Shown one piece after another: positions 25,913 through 35,142 of a stretch of 64,000 nucleotides of DNA. The DNA is from Acidocella sp. GTDB taxonomy: Bacteria > Pseudomonadota > Alphaproteobacteria > Acetobacterales > Acetobacteraceae. The position numbers and the translations under genes were made by a program. Within the stretch, counting starts at the first letter, position 1. The number at the start of each line of letters is the position of its first letter. The stretch spans positions 1 to 64,000 of the forward strand of contig JAMFRU010000050.1 of the NCBI GenBank assembly GCA_026224875.1. Reading direction: 5' to 3'. The notes under the pieces were generated by a model. That model saw nothing but the letters and a program-made list of their open reading frames with translations. It had not been told where the DNA came from and did no database searches.

Positions 25913-26814
25913 CCTTCCTGCGTGGCACTCAGATGACGGCGCAATTCGGCGATGAACAGTTTTATCAGCGGCTGCTCGCGGTCGGCCCGCCGGTAGGCGG
26001 CGTAATGCTGCGAGAAAAATTGGTACGTCTGCGGTTTTAACGCGCGCATCTGCCCTTGGCGGACGTAGCCGTCGCCAATATGCCGCGGCAGAAAGCCGAT
26101 ATATTGGCCTGAAAGGATCAGCATCGTCTGCGCCTCCATATGGATGACATTGGCACTCGCGCGCGGGTGGTTGACGCGGTACAGATCCTCCAATTGGCGA
26201 TAGCCGCGTACCGAAAACAGCGAGGCCTCGATATCCGCCGTGCTGGGTGTTTCCACGGCAAAAAGCGGGTGCAGCATACCGCAATACAGCGCATGCGCCT
26301 CGCGGTGCAGCGGCACATACACCACCCCCGGGCCATGCTGCGCGAACGGGCCGATGACCACATCGCGATGCCCTTCCGTGACCCATTGCTCCAGCTCGTG
26401 CGGGTTGCCGAGCCGCAGATCCACAAACACGTCGGGGGCGGCCTGGATGACCTTGCGCAGCGGGCCCTGCAGCCCCAGTTCCGGGCTGCTCACCACCCCA
26501 TCGACAATGCCGATGCCAAGCCGGCCTACCAGCCTGTCGCTGGAGCGGCCAACGCGTTTCTGGAACATGTCGATATCCGCAAACAGCTGTCGCGCGGCCG
26601 CAAGCGTCGCCTCGCCGAACGGGGTGAGGCGGAAGCCGCGCCGGCCGCGCAGGCAAACAGGCGCGCCCAAGCTGCGCTCCAATGCCGCAATATGCGTGCT
26701 GAGGGTGGATTGCGAGAGGTTGAGCGCGATCTGTGCCCCGGCGAAACTTCCGGCCTCGGTCAATGTCACAAAGACGCGAAGCAGGCGCAGATCGATATTG
26801 TCTAGGCGGCGCAT
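25909..26814 (-). CDS. LysR-family transcriptional regulator
   Basis: A 301-residue regulator with helix-turn-helix at about 8-65 (IDLRLLRVFVTLTEAGSFAG, LSQSTLSTHIAALERSLG, RLTPFGE) and a C-terminal effector domain (about 90-290). ATG at 26814 chosen (MRRLDNIDLRLL); an ATG at 26832 adds six residues. It is divergent from, and almost abuts, the gene at 26844-27614, so it likely regulates that gene and the nitrogen-scavenging operon that follows. The stop codon overlaps the neighbouring LysR stop in a CTAG palindrome. Confidence 0.9.
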   Translation of the reverse strand: MRRLDNIDLRLLRVFVTLTEAGSFAGAQIALNLSQSTLSTHIAALERSLGAPVCLRGRRGFRLTPFGEATLAAARQLFADIDMFQKRVGRSSDRLVGRLGIGIVDGVVSSPELGLQGPLRKVIQAAPDVFVDLRLGNPHELEQWVTEGHRDVVIGPFAQHGPGVVYVPLHREAHALYCGMLHPLFAVETPSTADIEASLFSVRGYRQLEDLYRVNHPRASANVIHMEAQTMLILSGQYIGFLPRHIGDGYVRQGQMRALKPQTYQFFSQHYAAYRRADREQPLIKLFIAELRRHLSATQEG

Positions 26815-26843
26815 ATCGGTAGAATATATCAATTTAAGCTAAA

Positions 26844-27614
26844 GTGAATGGGGCCTTATCCGTGGAAATTATAAATATATCGACGCTGGGTGGCATCTGG
26901 ACTCGTTCACTAAAGGTGCAGCCGGATGGCAGCCGGGACGAGACCACCGCTGTCGCCTGGGCCCAGGGTCCTTCGCTCTATATCGATCTGCGCCAGCCCG
27001 CCGGCCGCCCGGATTTTTCCCATGTAACAGCCCTGGCTGATCTCACCGCCTCGGATTGCGGCTGGCTGGCCACGCAACAGGGCTTTGCCGGCGTGCTGCG
27101 CCAGGAGGATGAATTTGTAGAATGGGTCCGCCTGCTGGATTTTCAGCCCCCCGCCGGGCCGGACGCCGGGCGGTTGTTCTGGGAGAACGGCATTCTGGTC
27201 GAAACCGGGCGCTATAAGGATTACCGTGAGCATTGGCACCGCGACGAGGCCTTGCCCCGCCTGCCATGCGCCGCGGCACAGCTCTGCGACAGTGAGGGGC
27301 GGATGGGTATGTTGATCAGGCTGGGGGATGATTTCCTGATGGCGCGAGGCCGGCGGCCCGCTCAGGCCGTTAAAGGCGCCAATTTGGCCGAGGCTGTGGC
27401 CGCAACCGCCACGCTGGCGGAAGCTCAGGCGCTGCTGGACTGCGAAATCTCGCAGGGACGCATTGCGGACGACGTCTGGCGGATTACCCGTTCGACTCTG
27501 CCGTTTCGTGAGAAGGCCGTACTCACCGTCAAATTTGCCGAGGAAGGGGTGCTGCATCTGGACGGCGCGGGCTGGGAAATACTGGCTTTGGAGGGCGACA
27601 TACCTTCACATTGA
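26844..27614 (+). CDS. Conserved hypothetical protein
   Basis: A 256-residue soluble protein of no family I can name. It contains PSLYIDLRQPAGRPDFSHV then LATQQGFAGVLRQEDEFVEW, LLDFQPPAGPDAGRLFWENG and RYKDYREHWHRD, a regular pattern of aromatic and acidic residues that suggests an all-beta (lipocalin-like) fold. There is no signal peptide. The start is GTG at 26844 or GTG at 26862; neither has a strong ribosome-binding site. It is divergent from a LysR gene and 103 bp before the SsuABC-type operon, so it probably belongs to that pathway. Confidence 0.7.
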   Translation: MNGALSVEIINISTLGGIWTRSLKVQPDGSRDETTAVAWAQGPSLYIDLRQPAGRPDFSHVTALADLTASDCGWLATQQGFAGVLRQEDEFVEWVRLLDFQPPAGPDAGRLFWENGILVETGRYKDYREHWHRDEALPRLPCAAAQLCDSEGRMGMLIRLGDDFLMARGRRPAQAVKGANLAEAVAATATLAEAQALLDCEISQGRIADDVWRITRSTLPFREKAVLTVKFAEEGVLHLDGAGWEILALEGDIPSH

Positions 27615-27717
27615 TAAATCTCGATGGATTTACGCAAAAATTCTTATTTTTATGCATGTATCACCTTGGTAGCGTGAGCCCGTAACGTCATCATCCTCAC
27701 TGACAAGGGTCGGACTC

Positions 27718-28719
27718 ATGAAATTCTCAAGCCTGCTCCCCTGCGCCCTCACCGCCACGCTGCTGACCACGGCTCCGGCCATGGCCGACAACACCATCCG
27801 CATTCTCTGCCCCACCTGGTCGGGCTATGCGCCGATCTTCGTGGCCGAAGACCTTGGCTATTTCAAAGCCATGGGCATCAAGGTCGATATCAAATTCGAC
27901 GATGAACGCGCCGATGTCATGGCCGCCATGGCGCGTGGTGATATCGAAATGGATTTGCGCACGGCCGGTGAGTACCAAGGCCGGCCGCGCGATGAAAACA
28001 CGCCTGGCATCATCATCGGCACAATTGACGAATCACTAGGTGGTGACGGCGTGATTGCCGCCGGCGACATAAAATCCGTGGCTGACCTCAAGGGCAAGAT
28101 CGTCGCCTCCGAGCTCAACATCCCCGGCCGGCTACTGCTGCAGCTGGACCTTAAAAAGGCCGGGCTGACTCTGAAAGATGTTAAGTTAAAAGAGATTGCC
28201 ACGGCCGATACGATCGCCGTCTTCGCCGATCCGTCAGTCTCCGCCGTGGTCAGCTACGAGCCCTATATGAGCCAGGCACTGAAAGTGGATGCGGCACGCC
28301 ACCCGAGCGAGATCGTCTCATCGGCGCAATATCCGGGCTATATCACGGATGTCATCATCGTGCGCGCCGATGATCTGAAGGCTAATCCGCAGAAATACCG
28401 CGAATTTCTCGAAGGCATCTATAAAGCCGTAGCCTATTACAATACCGATCCGGCCGGTTTCATCAAACTCGCCGCCCCGCATTACGACCTTTCCCCGGCC
28501 GATTTCAAAGCCAGCATCGACGGCACTTTGACCTATACCAGCCTTGCGGATACCCAGGGCATGATCGGCGCACCGGGCAAGCCGGGCACACTGTACAATG
28601 TGTTCGACACGCTGATGGGGCTGAACCTGGAAAATGGCGCGGCGGACCACAAACTAGACGCCGCTAATTCCATCGACAGCTCGGTTGTTTCGACCCTTTC
28701 CGCCAGTGATCTGAAGTAA
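27718..28719 (+). CDS. ABC transporter substrate-binding protein, SsuA/NMT1 type
   Basis: A 333-residue periplasmic binding protein. Residues 1-22 are a Sec signal peptide ending AMA. The mature start DNTIRILCPTWSGYAPIFVA matches the SsuA/TauA/NMT1-THI5 family that serves nitrate/sulfonate/taurine/pyrimidine-type importers. GRLLLQLDLKKAGLTLKDVK and YEPYMSQALKVD are further family segments. It begins the importer operon with AAGGG upstream of ATG. The ligand is not readable. Adjacent amidohydrolase and ureohydrolase genes favour a nitrogen-rich compound. Confidence 0.88.
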   Translation: MKFSSLLPCALTATLLTTAPAMADNTIRILCPTWSGYAPIFVAEDLGYFKAMGIKVDIKFDDERADVMAAMARGDIEMDLRTAGEYQGRPRDENTPGIIIGTIDESLGGDGVIAAGDIKSVADLKGKIVASELNIPGRLLLQLDLKKAGLTLKDVKLKEIATADTIAVFADPSVSAVVSYEPYMSQALKVDAARHPSEIVSSAQYPGYITDVIIVRADDLKANPQKYREFLEGIYKAVAYYNTDPAGFIKLAAPHYDLSPADFKASIDGTLTYTSLADTQGMIGAPGKPGTLYNVFDTLMGLNLENGAADHKLDAANSIDSSVVSTLSASDLK

Positions 28720-28722
28720 ATC

Positions 28723-29520
28723 ATGGCGACCACGCCGTCGCTTGCCAGGTTGTTCGTATTTCGCGGACAATTGAGCCGTAAAATTAAGTTTTTTGCGGGT
28801 TTGCTGACGGCACTTGCCGCCATCGGCATATGGGCGGCGGCCCCGATGCTGGGCTGGATCGAGCCCATCTTCCTCCCCTCTCCCTGGGCGGTGCTGCAGG
28901 CGTTGTGGATCATGGTCACGCAGAATGGGCTGCTGACCGATGCGGGCATTTCCATCGCCCGCGTCTGGGCCGCTTTTCTGCTTTCGGCGATCATGGCGGT
29001 GCCGCTTGGCATATTGATGAGCAGCTACCGCATCATCGGCGCCGCCTTCGAGCCGTTGATCGACTTCGTGCGCTACCTGCCCGTGCCGGCGCTGGTGCCG
29101 CTGGCCATTATCTGGTTCGGCATTGGCGAGGAGACGAAGATTTTTCTCCTTTGGCTGGGTACGTTTTTTCAACTGGTGTTATTGGTGGCGGAGGATATGA
29201 AGCGCGTGCCGCAGGAATATTTCGAAACAGCCTATACCATCGGTGCCCGTCCCTACCAGGCGCTCACCAGCGTGGCGCTGCGTGCTATGGCACCGTCGCT
29301 CGTGGATAATTTGCGCATCACTTTGGGCTGGTGCTGGACTTATCTCATCATCGCGGAAATCGTCGCCGCCTCGAATGGCCTCGGTTTCGTTATCTGGACG
29401 GCCCGGCGCTATATGGCTACCGACCAGGTCATGGCCGGGGTGCTGGTTATCGGGTTGATCGGCCTGCTCAGCGACCAGGCTTTGCGCGCGCTACATCGCT
29501 TCATGTTCCGGTATCTCTGA
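28723..29520 (+). CDS. ABC transporter permease, SsuC/TauC type
   Basis: A 265-residue inner-membrane permease with about six hydrophobic segments. The N-terminal SRKIKFFAGLLTALAAIGIW is followed by ISIARVWAAFLLSAIMAVPL, and the EAA-loop equivalent YETAYTIGARPYQALTSVAL-like region lies near residue 175. It starts 3 nt after the binding-protein stop and is followed 3 nt later by the ATPase. Normal length for the SsuC family. Confidence 0.88.
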   Translation: MATTPSLARLFVFRGQLSRKIKFFAGLLTALAAIGIWAAAPMLGWIEPIFLPSPWAVLQALWIMVTQNGLLTDAGISIARVWAAFLLSAIMAVPLGILMSSYRIIGAAFEPLIDFVRYLPVPALVPLAIIWFGIGEETKIFLLWLGTFFQLVLLVAEDMKRVPQEYFETAYTIGARPYQALTSVALRAMAPSLVDNLRITLGWCWTYLIIAEIVAASNGLGFVIWTARRYMATDQVMAGVLVIGLIGLLSDQALRALHRFMFRYL

Positions 29521-29523
29521 GCT

Positions 29524-30306
29524 ATGCAGCCTGTCCCTTATCTTCAATTCGCCTCCGTCACCAAAAAATTCGGTGAACTTGCCGTGGTGGAGCAGCCGTT
29601 CAACCTCATCATTCCGCGTGGCCAGTTCGTTGCCTTCCTCGGCCCCTCGGGCTGCGGCAAGACCACGCTGATGCGCATGGCTGGCGGACTGGACACGCCA
29701 TCCACGGGCAACATCTTGCTCGAGGGCGCGCCGGTCGGCCCGCCGGACCGGCGCCGCGGCATGGTGTTCCAGTCCTATTCGTCTTTCCCCTGGCTTACGG
29801 TTGAGCAGAATGTGCTGTTCGGCATGAAATACCGGCGCGACATACTGCAATCGCAAAAACGCGAGCGTGCCGCGCATTACGTGCGCCTGGTCGGGCTTGC
29901 GGAATTCGCCAAGAGTTTTCCCAACCGTATTTCCGGCGGTATGCGCCAGCGCGTAGCCATCGCCCGTACATTGGCGGCGGGGTCGGAAATTCTGCTGATG
30001 GACGAGCCTTTTGGCGCGCTCGATGCGCAATTGCGTGAAGAGCTGCAGGTCGAGCTGCGCCGCATCCAGTCCGAGGACCGGAAGACAATTATTTTTGTCA
30101 CCCATGACGTCGAAGAAGCGGTGTTCCTGGCCGACCGCATCATCGTCTTCTCGCCCCGCCCGGCGCTGATCCGCGCGGATATCGATGTCACCGCCGTGCT
30201 GGGCGCGAAGCGCGATCTGGCGACGCGCGATAGTGCCGAATTTTTTAAATTCCGTACCAGTATTCTGCATATGCTGCGCGCGGCACATGCCAAGGAGAGC
30301 GCATGA
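29524..30306 (+). CDS. ABC transporter ATP-binding protein, SsuB/TauB type
   Basis: A 260-residue ATPase. Walker [10 protein letters not shown] (about residues 40-48), the signature [15 protein letters not shown] (about 137) with a variant ISGGM instead of LSGGQ, typical of the SsuB/TauB group, Walker [13 protein letters not shown] (about 157) and [14 protein letters not shown]. It overlaps the next SDR gene by 4 nt. Completes the importer with the two preceding genes. Confidence 0.9.
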   Translation: MQPVPYLQFASVTKKFGELAVVEQPFNLIIPRGQFVAFLGPSGCGKTTLMRMAGGLDTPSTGNILLEGAPVGPPDRRRGMVFQSYSSFPWLTVEQNVLFGMKYRRDILQSQKRERAAHYVRLVGLAEFAKSFPNRISGGMRQRVAIARTLAAGSEILLMDEPFGALDAQLREELQVELRRIQSEDRKTIIFVTHDVEEAVFLADRIIVFSPRPALIRADIDVTAVLGAKRDLATRDSAEFFKFRTSILHMLRAAHAKESA

Positions 30307-31052
30307 ATTTCACCGGCAAAACCGTGCTCATCACCGGGGCGAGCCGCGGCATCGGCTATGGCATCGCCCAAGGTTTTGCCGCGGCTGGGGCCACGCTGCA
30401 TCTGTTGGCCGATGATGCGCAGGTGCTGGAGGCGGCAAAAGCCATCGGTGCCACGGGCCATGTTACGGATATAACCGATGCCGCCGCCGTAGCGGCGGCG
30501 CTTGCCGGAATCCCGCAGGTCGATGTGCTGATCAACAATGCCGGGCTGGAGCGCCTCACACCGCTTGACGATCTCTCCAGCGAAACACTAGAGGTTTTCC
30601 GGCGCGTCATCGATATCAATATCGCCGGCACCTATATCGTCACGCGTGCGGCGCTACCGCGCATGAGGCAGGGAGGGCGGATCGTCAGCACAGCCTCGGT
30701 CTGGGGCCGGGTTGGCGAGCCGCTGTTCGGCGCCTATGTCGCGTCCAAACATGCCATCATTGGCCTCACCAAAACCTGGGCGAAAGAGCTTGGCCCACGC
30801 GGCATCAATGTCAACGCCGTCGCCCCGGGTTGGGTCGAAACCGGCGCTGCGTTACGCTCGCTCTCACTCATGGCCACACGCCGCAATATGGAGGAGACGG
30901 ATTTGCTGGAAGAAATATTGCAGGGCCAGGCCTTGCCCGGGCTGATGCGGCCGGAAGACATGCAAGGGGCGTATATGTTCCTGGCTTCAGATCATGCCGC
31001 CAACATCACCGGCCAGACTTTGGGTGCCGATCGCGGCGAGGTACCGTATTAA
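30303..31052 (+). CDS. Short-chain dehydrogenase/reductase (SDR)
   Basis: A 249-residue NAD(P)-dependent oxidoreductase. The glycine-rich motif [13 protein letters not shown] is at residues 12-24, the NNAG motif near 77 and the catalytic YVASK (Y-x3-K) near 145. A conserved Ser lies in VSTASVWG. It overlaps the ATPase by 4 nt and shares its stop/start (TAATG) with the next SDR. It is one of two tandem SDRs that probably oxidise or reduce a hydroxyl or carbonyl group of the imported substrate. Confidence 0.9.
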   Translation: MNFTGKTVLITGASRGIGYGIAQGFAAAGATLHLLADDAQVLEAAKAIGATGHVTDITDAAAVAAALAGIPQVDVLINNAGLERLTPLDDLSSETLEVFRRVIDINIAGTYIVTRAALPRMRQGGRIVSTASVWGRVGEPLFGAYVASKHAIIGLTKTWAKELGPRGINVNAVAPGWVETGAALRSLSLMATRRNMEETDLLEEILQGQALPGLMRPEDMQGAYMFLASDHAANITGQTLGADRGEVPY

Positions 31053-31738
31053 TGCGCGTTCTTGTCACAGGTGCCGCCAGCGGCATCGGTCTGGCCGCGG
31101 CGCGCGCCTTCATTGCTGCCGGCGCAACCGTCGTGGGGCTGGATATTGCGGCGCCCCCGCCGGAAATTGCCTGGGTGCAGGTTGATCTTTGCGATCCCGC
31201 TGCCGTTACCGCCGCTGTAAACAAGGCCGCTGCGCAGCTTGGCGGGTTGGACACGGTGGTGAATTGCGCCGGCGTGGAATATGATGCGCCACTGCATGCG
31301 TTGGATGTGGCGGCATTGGACAAAATGTTCGCCATCAATCTGCGCGGGCCGATGCTCGTCGCGGCCGCGGCTTTGCCGCATATCGCCAAAGGCGGCGCCA
31401 TTATCAACATTGCCTCGGAGCTGGCCTATCTCGGCCGCGCCGGGGCCTCTGGCTATTGCGCCACCAAAGGTGCCATCCTCAGCCTCACCCGCTCCTGGGC
31501 GCGCGAGCTGGGGCCGGATATCCGCGTCAATGGGGTGGCTCCTGGGCCCATCGACACGCCTTTGCTCAATTTCGCGGGCATGTCCGCGGCGTTGCAAAAA
31601 CTGGAAACCAGCAACCCGCTCGGGCGTATCGGGCGGCCGGAAGAAGTGGCCGCGGTTATCCTGTTTCTCGCCAGCCCGGCGGCAAGTTTCATCACCGGTC
31701 AATGCTTTTCCGCCGATGGCGGCGCGGCAATGCACTAA
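31052..31738 (+). CDS. Short-chain dehydrogenase/reductase (SDR), second copy
   Basis: A 228-residue SDR with TGAASGIGLAAARAF at the start, NCAGVEYDAPLH near 70, INIASEL near 117 and catalytic YCATKGAIL (Y-x3-K) near 132. It shares TAATG with the preceding SDR, so the two are tightly coupled. It is clearly divergent from the first (different active-site surroundings), implying two steps rather than a simple gene duplication. Cofactor choice cannot be decided. Confidence 0.9.
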   Translation: MRVLVTGAASGIGLAAARAFIAAGATVVGLDIAAPPPEIAWVQVDLCDPAAVTAAVNKAAAQLGGLDTVVNCAGVEYDAPLHALDVAALDKMFAINLRGPMLVAAAALPHIAKGGAIINIASELAYLGRAGASGYCATKGAILSLTRSWARELGPDIRVNGVAPGPIDTPLLNFAGMSAALQKLETSNPLGRIGRPEEVAAVILFLASPAASFITGQCFSADGGAAMH

Positions 31739-31750
31739 AGGAAGCAAAAA

Positions 31751-32524
31751 ATGGTTGACAGCGTCTTCATGGCCGAACTCACCTGGCCCGAATGGAAAGC
31801 AAAAATTGATGGCGGGGCCATCATCTTTATTCCCCTCGGCGCCACCGAACAACATGGCCCGCATCTGCCGTTGAATGTGGATGTGATTCTCCCTACCGCC
31901 GTATGCGAGGCCGTGGCACGCAATACCGGCGGCCTGGTCGCGCCCACATTGGCCTATGGCTATAAATCCATGCCGCGCTCGGGCGGCGGCCAAAGCTTTC
32001 CCGGCACCACCAGCCTCGACGGCAATACTTTCAGCCTGATGCTGCGCGATATCATCCGCGACATGGGCGCGCATGGCGCACGGCGTTTCGTGCTGGTCAA
32101 CGGGCATTATGAAAACGCCTGGCCGGCCGTTGAAGGCCTCGATCTCGCTTTGCGTGAACTGCGCCGCGACGGCATTACCGATGCCACCGCCATGCGTCTC
32201 GAATACTGGGATTTCGTGAAGCAGGAGACGCTCGAGCGCATCTTCCCCGAGGGCTTCCCCGGCACCGAGCTGGAACACGCCAGCCTTATCGAAACCTCGC
32301 TGATGCTGCTGCTCCGCCCCGACCTCGTGAGCCAGACCAAAATCCCGCAGGAAGGCCGTGCCTCGTTTCCGTCTTACGACATCCACCCGCCGCCGGCCGG
32401 TTACCTGCGCCAGTCCGGCGTGCTGGCCGATGCGCGCGGCTCACGCGCGGAAATCGGCCAATGGCTGATGGATGATCACGTCTCGATGATCACCCAGGCT
32501 GTAAAAAAGGAGTTCGGGCTGTGA
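31751..32524 (+). CDS. Creatininase-family amidohydrolase
   Basis: A 257-residue metal-dependent amidohydrolase of the creatinine amidohydrolase superfamily, which opens cyclic amides such as creatinine. Metal-ligand motifs visible are the Glu and His of GATEQHGPHLPLNVDVILPT (about 30-50), the His of VNGHYENAW (about 118) and the Glu of EHASLIETSLML (about 178). Shine-Dalgarno AAGGAAG precedes the ATG. It overlaps the first ureohydrolase gene (GTGA). Creatininase, amido-ring opening or related N-formyl hydrolysis are all possible. Confidence 0.87.
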   Translation: MVDSVFMAELTWPEWKAKIDGGAIIFIPLGATEQHGPHLPLNVDVILPTAVCEAVARNTGGLVAPTLAYGYKSMPRSGGGQSFPGTTSLDGNTFSLMLRDIIRDMGAHGARRFVLVNGHYENAWPAVEGLDLALRELRRDGITDATAMRLEYWDFVKQETLERIFPEGFPGTELEHASLIETSLMLLLRPDLVSQTKIPQEGRASFPSYDIHPPPAGYLRQSGVLADARGSRAEIGQWLMDDHVSMITQAVKKEFGL

Positions 32525-33456
32525 CATTGTTCGAGCCGCAGGACGCAGCGGTTATTCCACGCTTTGCCGGTACGCCCAGCTTCTTCCGCCTGCCGATGCT
32601 CACCGACCCGGCGGAGGTCGATGTCGCCCTTATCGGCGTGCCGTTTGACGGCGGCACCACCAACCGCCCCGGCACGCGCCATGGCCCACGGGAAATCCGC
32701 AACCAGTCCAGCCTGATGCGCCGCATTAACGCCAACGGGGTCTCGCCGTATGATACGCTGCGCGTCGCCGATCTTGGCGATTGCCCCGTAAATCCCATCA
32801 ATCTTCTGGATTCCCTCCAAAAGATTGAAACCTTCTTCAGCACCATTGCGCAGGCAGGTGCCGTGCCCATCACGGCGGGTGGCGACCACCTCATCTCGCT
32901 ACCCATCCTGCGCGCCCTCGCGCGCAAGGAATCCGTTGGCCTTATTCATTTTGATGCTCATTCTGATACGAATGATCTATATTTTGGCAATAACCCCTAT
33001 ACCCATGGCTCGCCCTTTCGCCGTGCCGTGGAGGAGGGGCTGCTCGATCCCAAACGCGTCGTGCAGATCGGCATTCGCGGCACATATTACCATGAATCCG
33101 ATTGGGATTTTGCGCGCGGCTGCGGTATTCGCATCATCACCATGGATGAGGTGATGGATCGCGGCATCACCGACGTCATTGCCGAAGCTCGGGCCATTGC
33201 CGGCGCGCTGCCAACCTATGTCACTTTCGATATCGACTGCCTGGACCCCGCCTATGCCGTCGGCACCGGCACGCCAGAGATCGGCGGGCTCACCACACGC
33301 GAGGCGCAGCGCATGTTGCGCGCGCTTGCCGGTCTCAACATCATCGGCGCCGATGTGGTGGAAGTATCGCCGCCCTTCGATCCCTCCGGGCTGACCGCAC
33401 TCACCGGTGCGACCATGATGTTTGAATTGCTATGCGTGATCGCGGGGAGGAGCTGA
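32521..33456 (+). CDS. Ureohydrolase (agmatinase/guanidinobutyrase-like), copy 1
   Basis: A 311-residue arginase/agmatinase-superfamily enzyme that hydrolyses a guanidino group to urea and an amine with a binuclear Mn site. Metal motifs are GGDHLISLP (GGDHS variant, about 119), HFDAHSDTND (about 143) and TFDIDCLDPAYAVGTGTPE (about 234). Starts with GTG overlapping the creatininase stop. Lies 1 nt before a second, different ureohydrolase. The exact guanidino substrate (agmatine, guanidinobutyrate, guanidinopropionate or guanidine) is unclear. Confidence 0.88.
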   Translation: MTLFEPQDAAVIPRFAGTPSFFRLPMLTDPAEVDVALIGVPFDGGTTNRPGTRHGPREIRNQSSLMRRINANGVSPYDTLRVADLGDCPVNPINLLDSLQKIETFFSTIAQAGAVPITAGGDHLISLPILRALARKESVGLIHFDAHSDTNDLYFGNNPYTHGSPFRRAVEEGLLDPKRVVQIGIRGTYYHESDWDFARGCGIRIITMDEVMDRGITDVIAEARAIAGALPTYVTFDIDCLDPAYAVGTGTPEIGGLTTREAQRMLRALAGLNIIGADVVEVSPPFDPSGLTALTGATMMFELLCVIAGRS

Positions 33457-33457
33457 T

Positions 33458-34417
33458 ATGGCCCATGGCTATGAAACAGGGCGGCTGAACCTGCCCTTCG
33501 TCGGCATCTGCAGCTTCGGCAAATATCCAATCCAGCTGGACTGGGATCATATCGATGCCGATGTCGCCGTACTGGGCGCGCCGTTTGACGGCGGCACGCA
33601 ATGGCGCGCCGGCGCGCGTTTCGGCCCCCGTGCCATACGCGAGGCCTCCACACTTTTCGCCTTCGGCCATGCCGGCGCCTATGATCATGAGGATAACGCC
33701 GTCTACCTGGCGGATTGCCGCATCGTCGATATTGGCGATGCCGATATCGTGCATACCGACACAGAGAAGAGCCACGCCAACATTGAGACCGGTGTGCGCA
33801 AAATCCTCGCCGCCGGGGCGCTTCCCGTCGTACTTGGCGGCGATCACTCCATCAACATCCCCTGCATCCGTGCTTTTTCAGAACAGCCGCCGATGCATCT
33901 GGTGCAGATCGACGCGCATCTCGATTTCGTCGACGAGCGCCACGGTGTCCGCCACGGCCATGGCAACCCCATGCGCCGCGCCGCCGAACAACCTTGGATC
34001 ACCGGGCTGACACAGATCGGCATCCGCAACGTCTCCTCCACCGCGCGGGATGGGTACGAGGATGCGCGCGCCATGGGCTCAGACATCATCTCCGTCCGCC
34101 AGGCACGCGCACTCGGCATCCAGGCCTTGCTTAACCGCATCCCGGCTGGCGTGCGCTATTACGTCACCATCGACATCGATGGCTTTGATCCCTCCATCGC
34201 GCCCGGCACGGGCACGCCAAGCCATGGAGGGTTTGCCTATTACGAAGTGCTGGAGCTTTTGGCGGGCCTTGCCAAACGAGGCACGATCGTGGGAATCGAT
34301 GTGGTTGAGGTTGCTCCGGACTACGACCATGCGGGTGTAACATCCGTGCTGGCGGCGCAGCTAACCCTGAACCTTATCGGCCGCGTCATTGCCGCCAGAG
34401 ACCCCGCCCCACGGTAA
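33458..34417 (+). CDS. Ureohydrolase (agmatinase/guanidinobutyrase-like), copy 2
   Basis: A 319-residue ureohydrolase with GGDHSINIP (about 128), LVQIDAHLDFVDE (about 149) and TIDIDGFDPSIAPGTGTPSH (about 238), all carrying metal-binding His/Asp residues. Good Shine-Dalgarno (GGGAGGAGC). It differs substantially from copy 1 (for example DIDGFDPS versus DIDCLDPA), so the pair may act on two substrates or form a heteromer. It closes the operon of SsuABC-type importer, SDRs, creatininase and ureohydrolase. Confidence 0.88.
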   Translation: MAHGYETGRLNLPFVGICSFGKYPIQLDWDHIDADVAVLGAPFDGGTQWRAGARFGPRAIREASTLFAFGHAGAYDHEDNAVYLADCRIVDIGDADIVHTDTEKSHANIETGVRKILAAGALPVVLGGDHSINIPCIRAFSEQPPMHLVQIDAHLDFVDERHGVRHGHGNPMRRAAEQPWITGLTQIGIRNVSSTARDGYEDARAMGSDIISVRQARALGIQALLNRIPAGVRYYVTIDIDGFDPSIAPGTGTPSHGGFAYYEVLELLAGLAKRGTIVGIDVVEVAPDYDHAGVTSVLAAQLTLNLIGRVIAARDPAPR

Positions 34418-34579
34418 TCCAGACGCCGCCATTGGACGTCTTCGCCTGTAACCGGGCCGCAGCCATTCATATTCTCAACCAACGTTTCCTTGGTCACCAA
34501 ACATCCGCCATCAAAATCAAACCGCAAGATTCAGGATCAAGGGGATCAATGCAAGGCGGAAATTAGTTTACGCTTACGC

Positions 34580-34925
34580 TCAACCATCACCTGGGAGCGG
34601 ATTTCTAGAGCGTGATGACTTTAGCATGACGCATATCCTGAATTGACGAGGATCGTTGACATTCCGATTGAGGTCTGGGCTGTAGGCCGGCAGCAACATC
34701 AGCCTTGCACCGACGGCGCATATGGCATCGCGAACGGGTTTTCCTTTGTGGCTCGGCAGGTTGCCGAGGATCACGATATCGCTTGGCGCAAGGTCGGTAT
34801 GAGGCATTGCCCGACCCAGGCACGGAAGCTTTTGCCGTTGATCGGCTGGTCGAAGACATAGGGCGCGGTGATCTTAGCGCAGCGCGCGGCTTGCGCGTCT
34901 TAGGCCGGTTTATTTCGTAAAACCA
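34580..34925 (-). pseudogene. IS630-family transposase remnant
   Basis: The minus strand reads APYVFDQPINGKSFRAWVGQ, then after a frameshift DLAPSDIVILGNLPSHKGKP and LMLLPAYSPDLN, the middle of an IS630-type transposase. The catalytic Asp expected in VILDN is Gly here, the sequence ends at PDLN before the final Glu, and no terminal inverted repeats remain. It is unrelated in sequence to the intact element at 9408-10303. Confidence 0.7.
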
Positions 34926-35105
34926 TATGCATGGCGGATAAAGAATTCGATTGTGGACCTTACACGATTTTACCACAGTTTCGAAGCTTTTTTAGCTCGA
35001 CAATTTAGCCCGGCACCGTGGCCGGCGGTAGTCTGTTGGCGTGAGGGCCTCTCGGAAATCGAGTCACCGCGCCGACATCAGTCAGGGGTTATTCGCGGGC
35101 CGCTG

Positions 35106-35129
35106 AACGGTCCTACCCAATGGACCGTT
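35106..35129 (-). terminator. Possible terminator after the response-regulator gene
   Basis: A hairpin with an 8-bp perfect stem (AACGGTCC/GGACCGTT) and an 8-nt loop starts 14 nt beyond the response-regulator stop codon. No T-tract follows, so Rho-independent activity is uncertain. Confidence 0.35.
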
Positions 35130-35142
35130 GCCACGTGCTGCT

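Noticed and set aside
27615-27717. Possible riboswitch (guanidine or similar) before the SsuABC-type operon
   Set aside because: No ykkC-type or mini-ykkC conserved stem pattern was found in the 103-bp leader.
31049-32386. 445-codon minus-strand frame opposite the SDR and creatininase genes
   Set aside because: Antisense shadow of two coupled plus-strand genes with catalytic residues.
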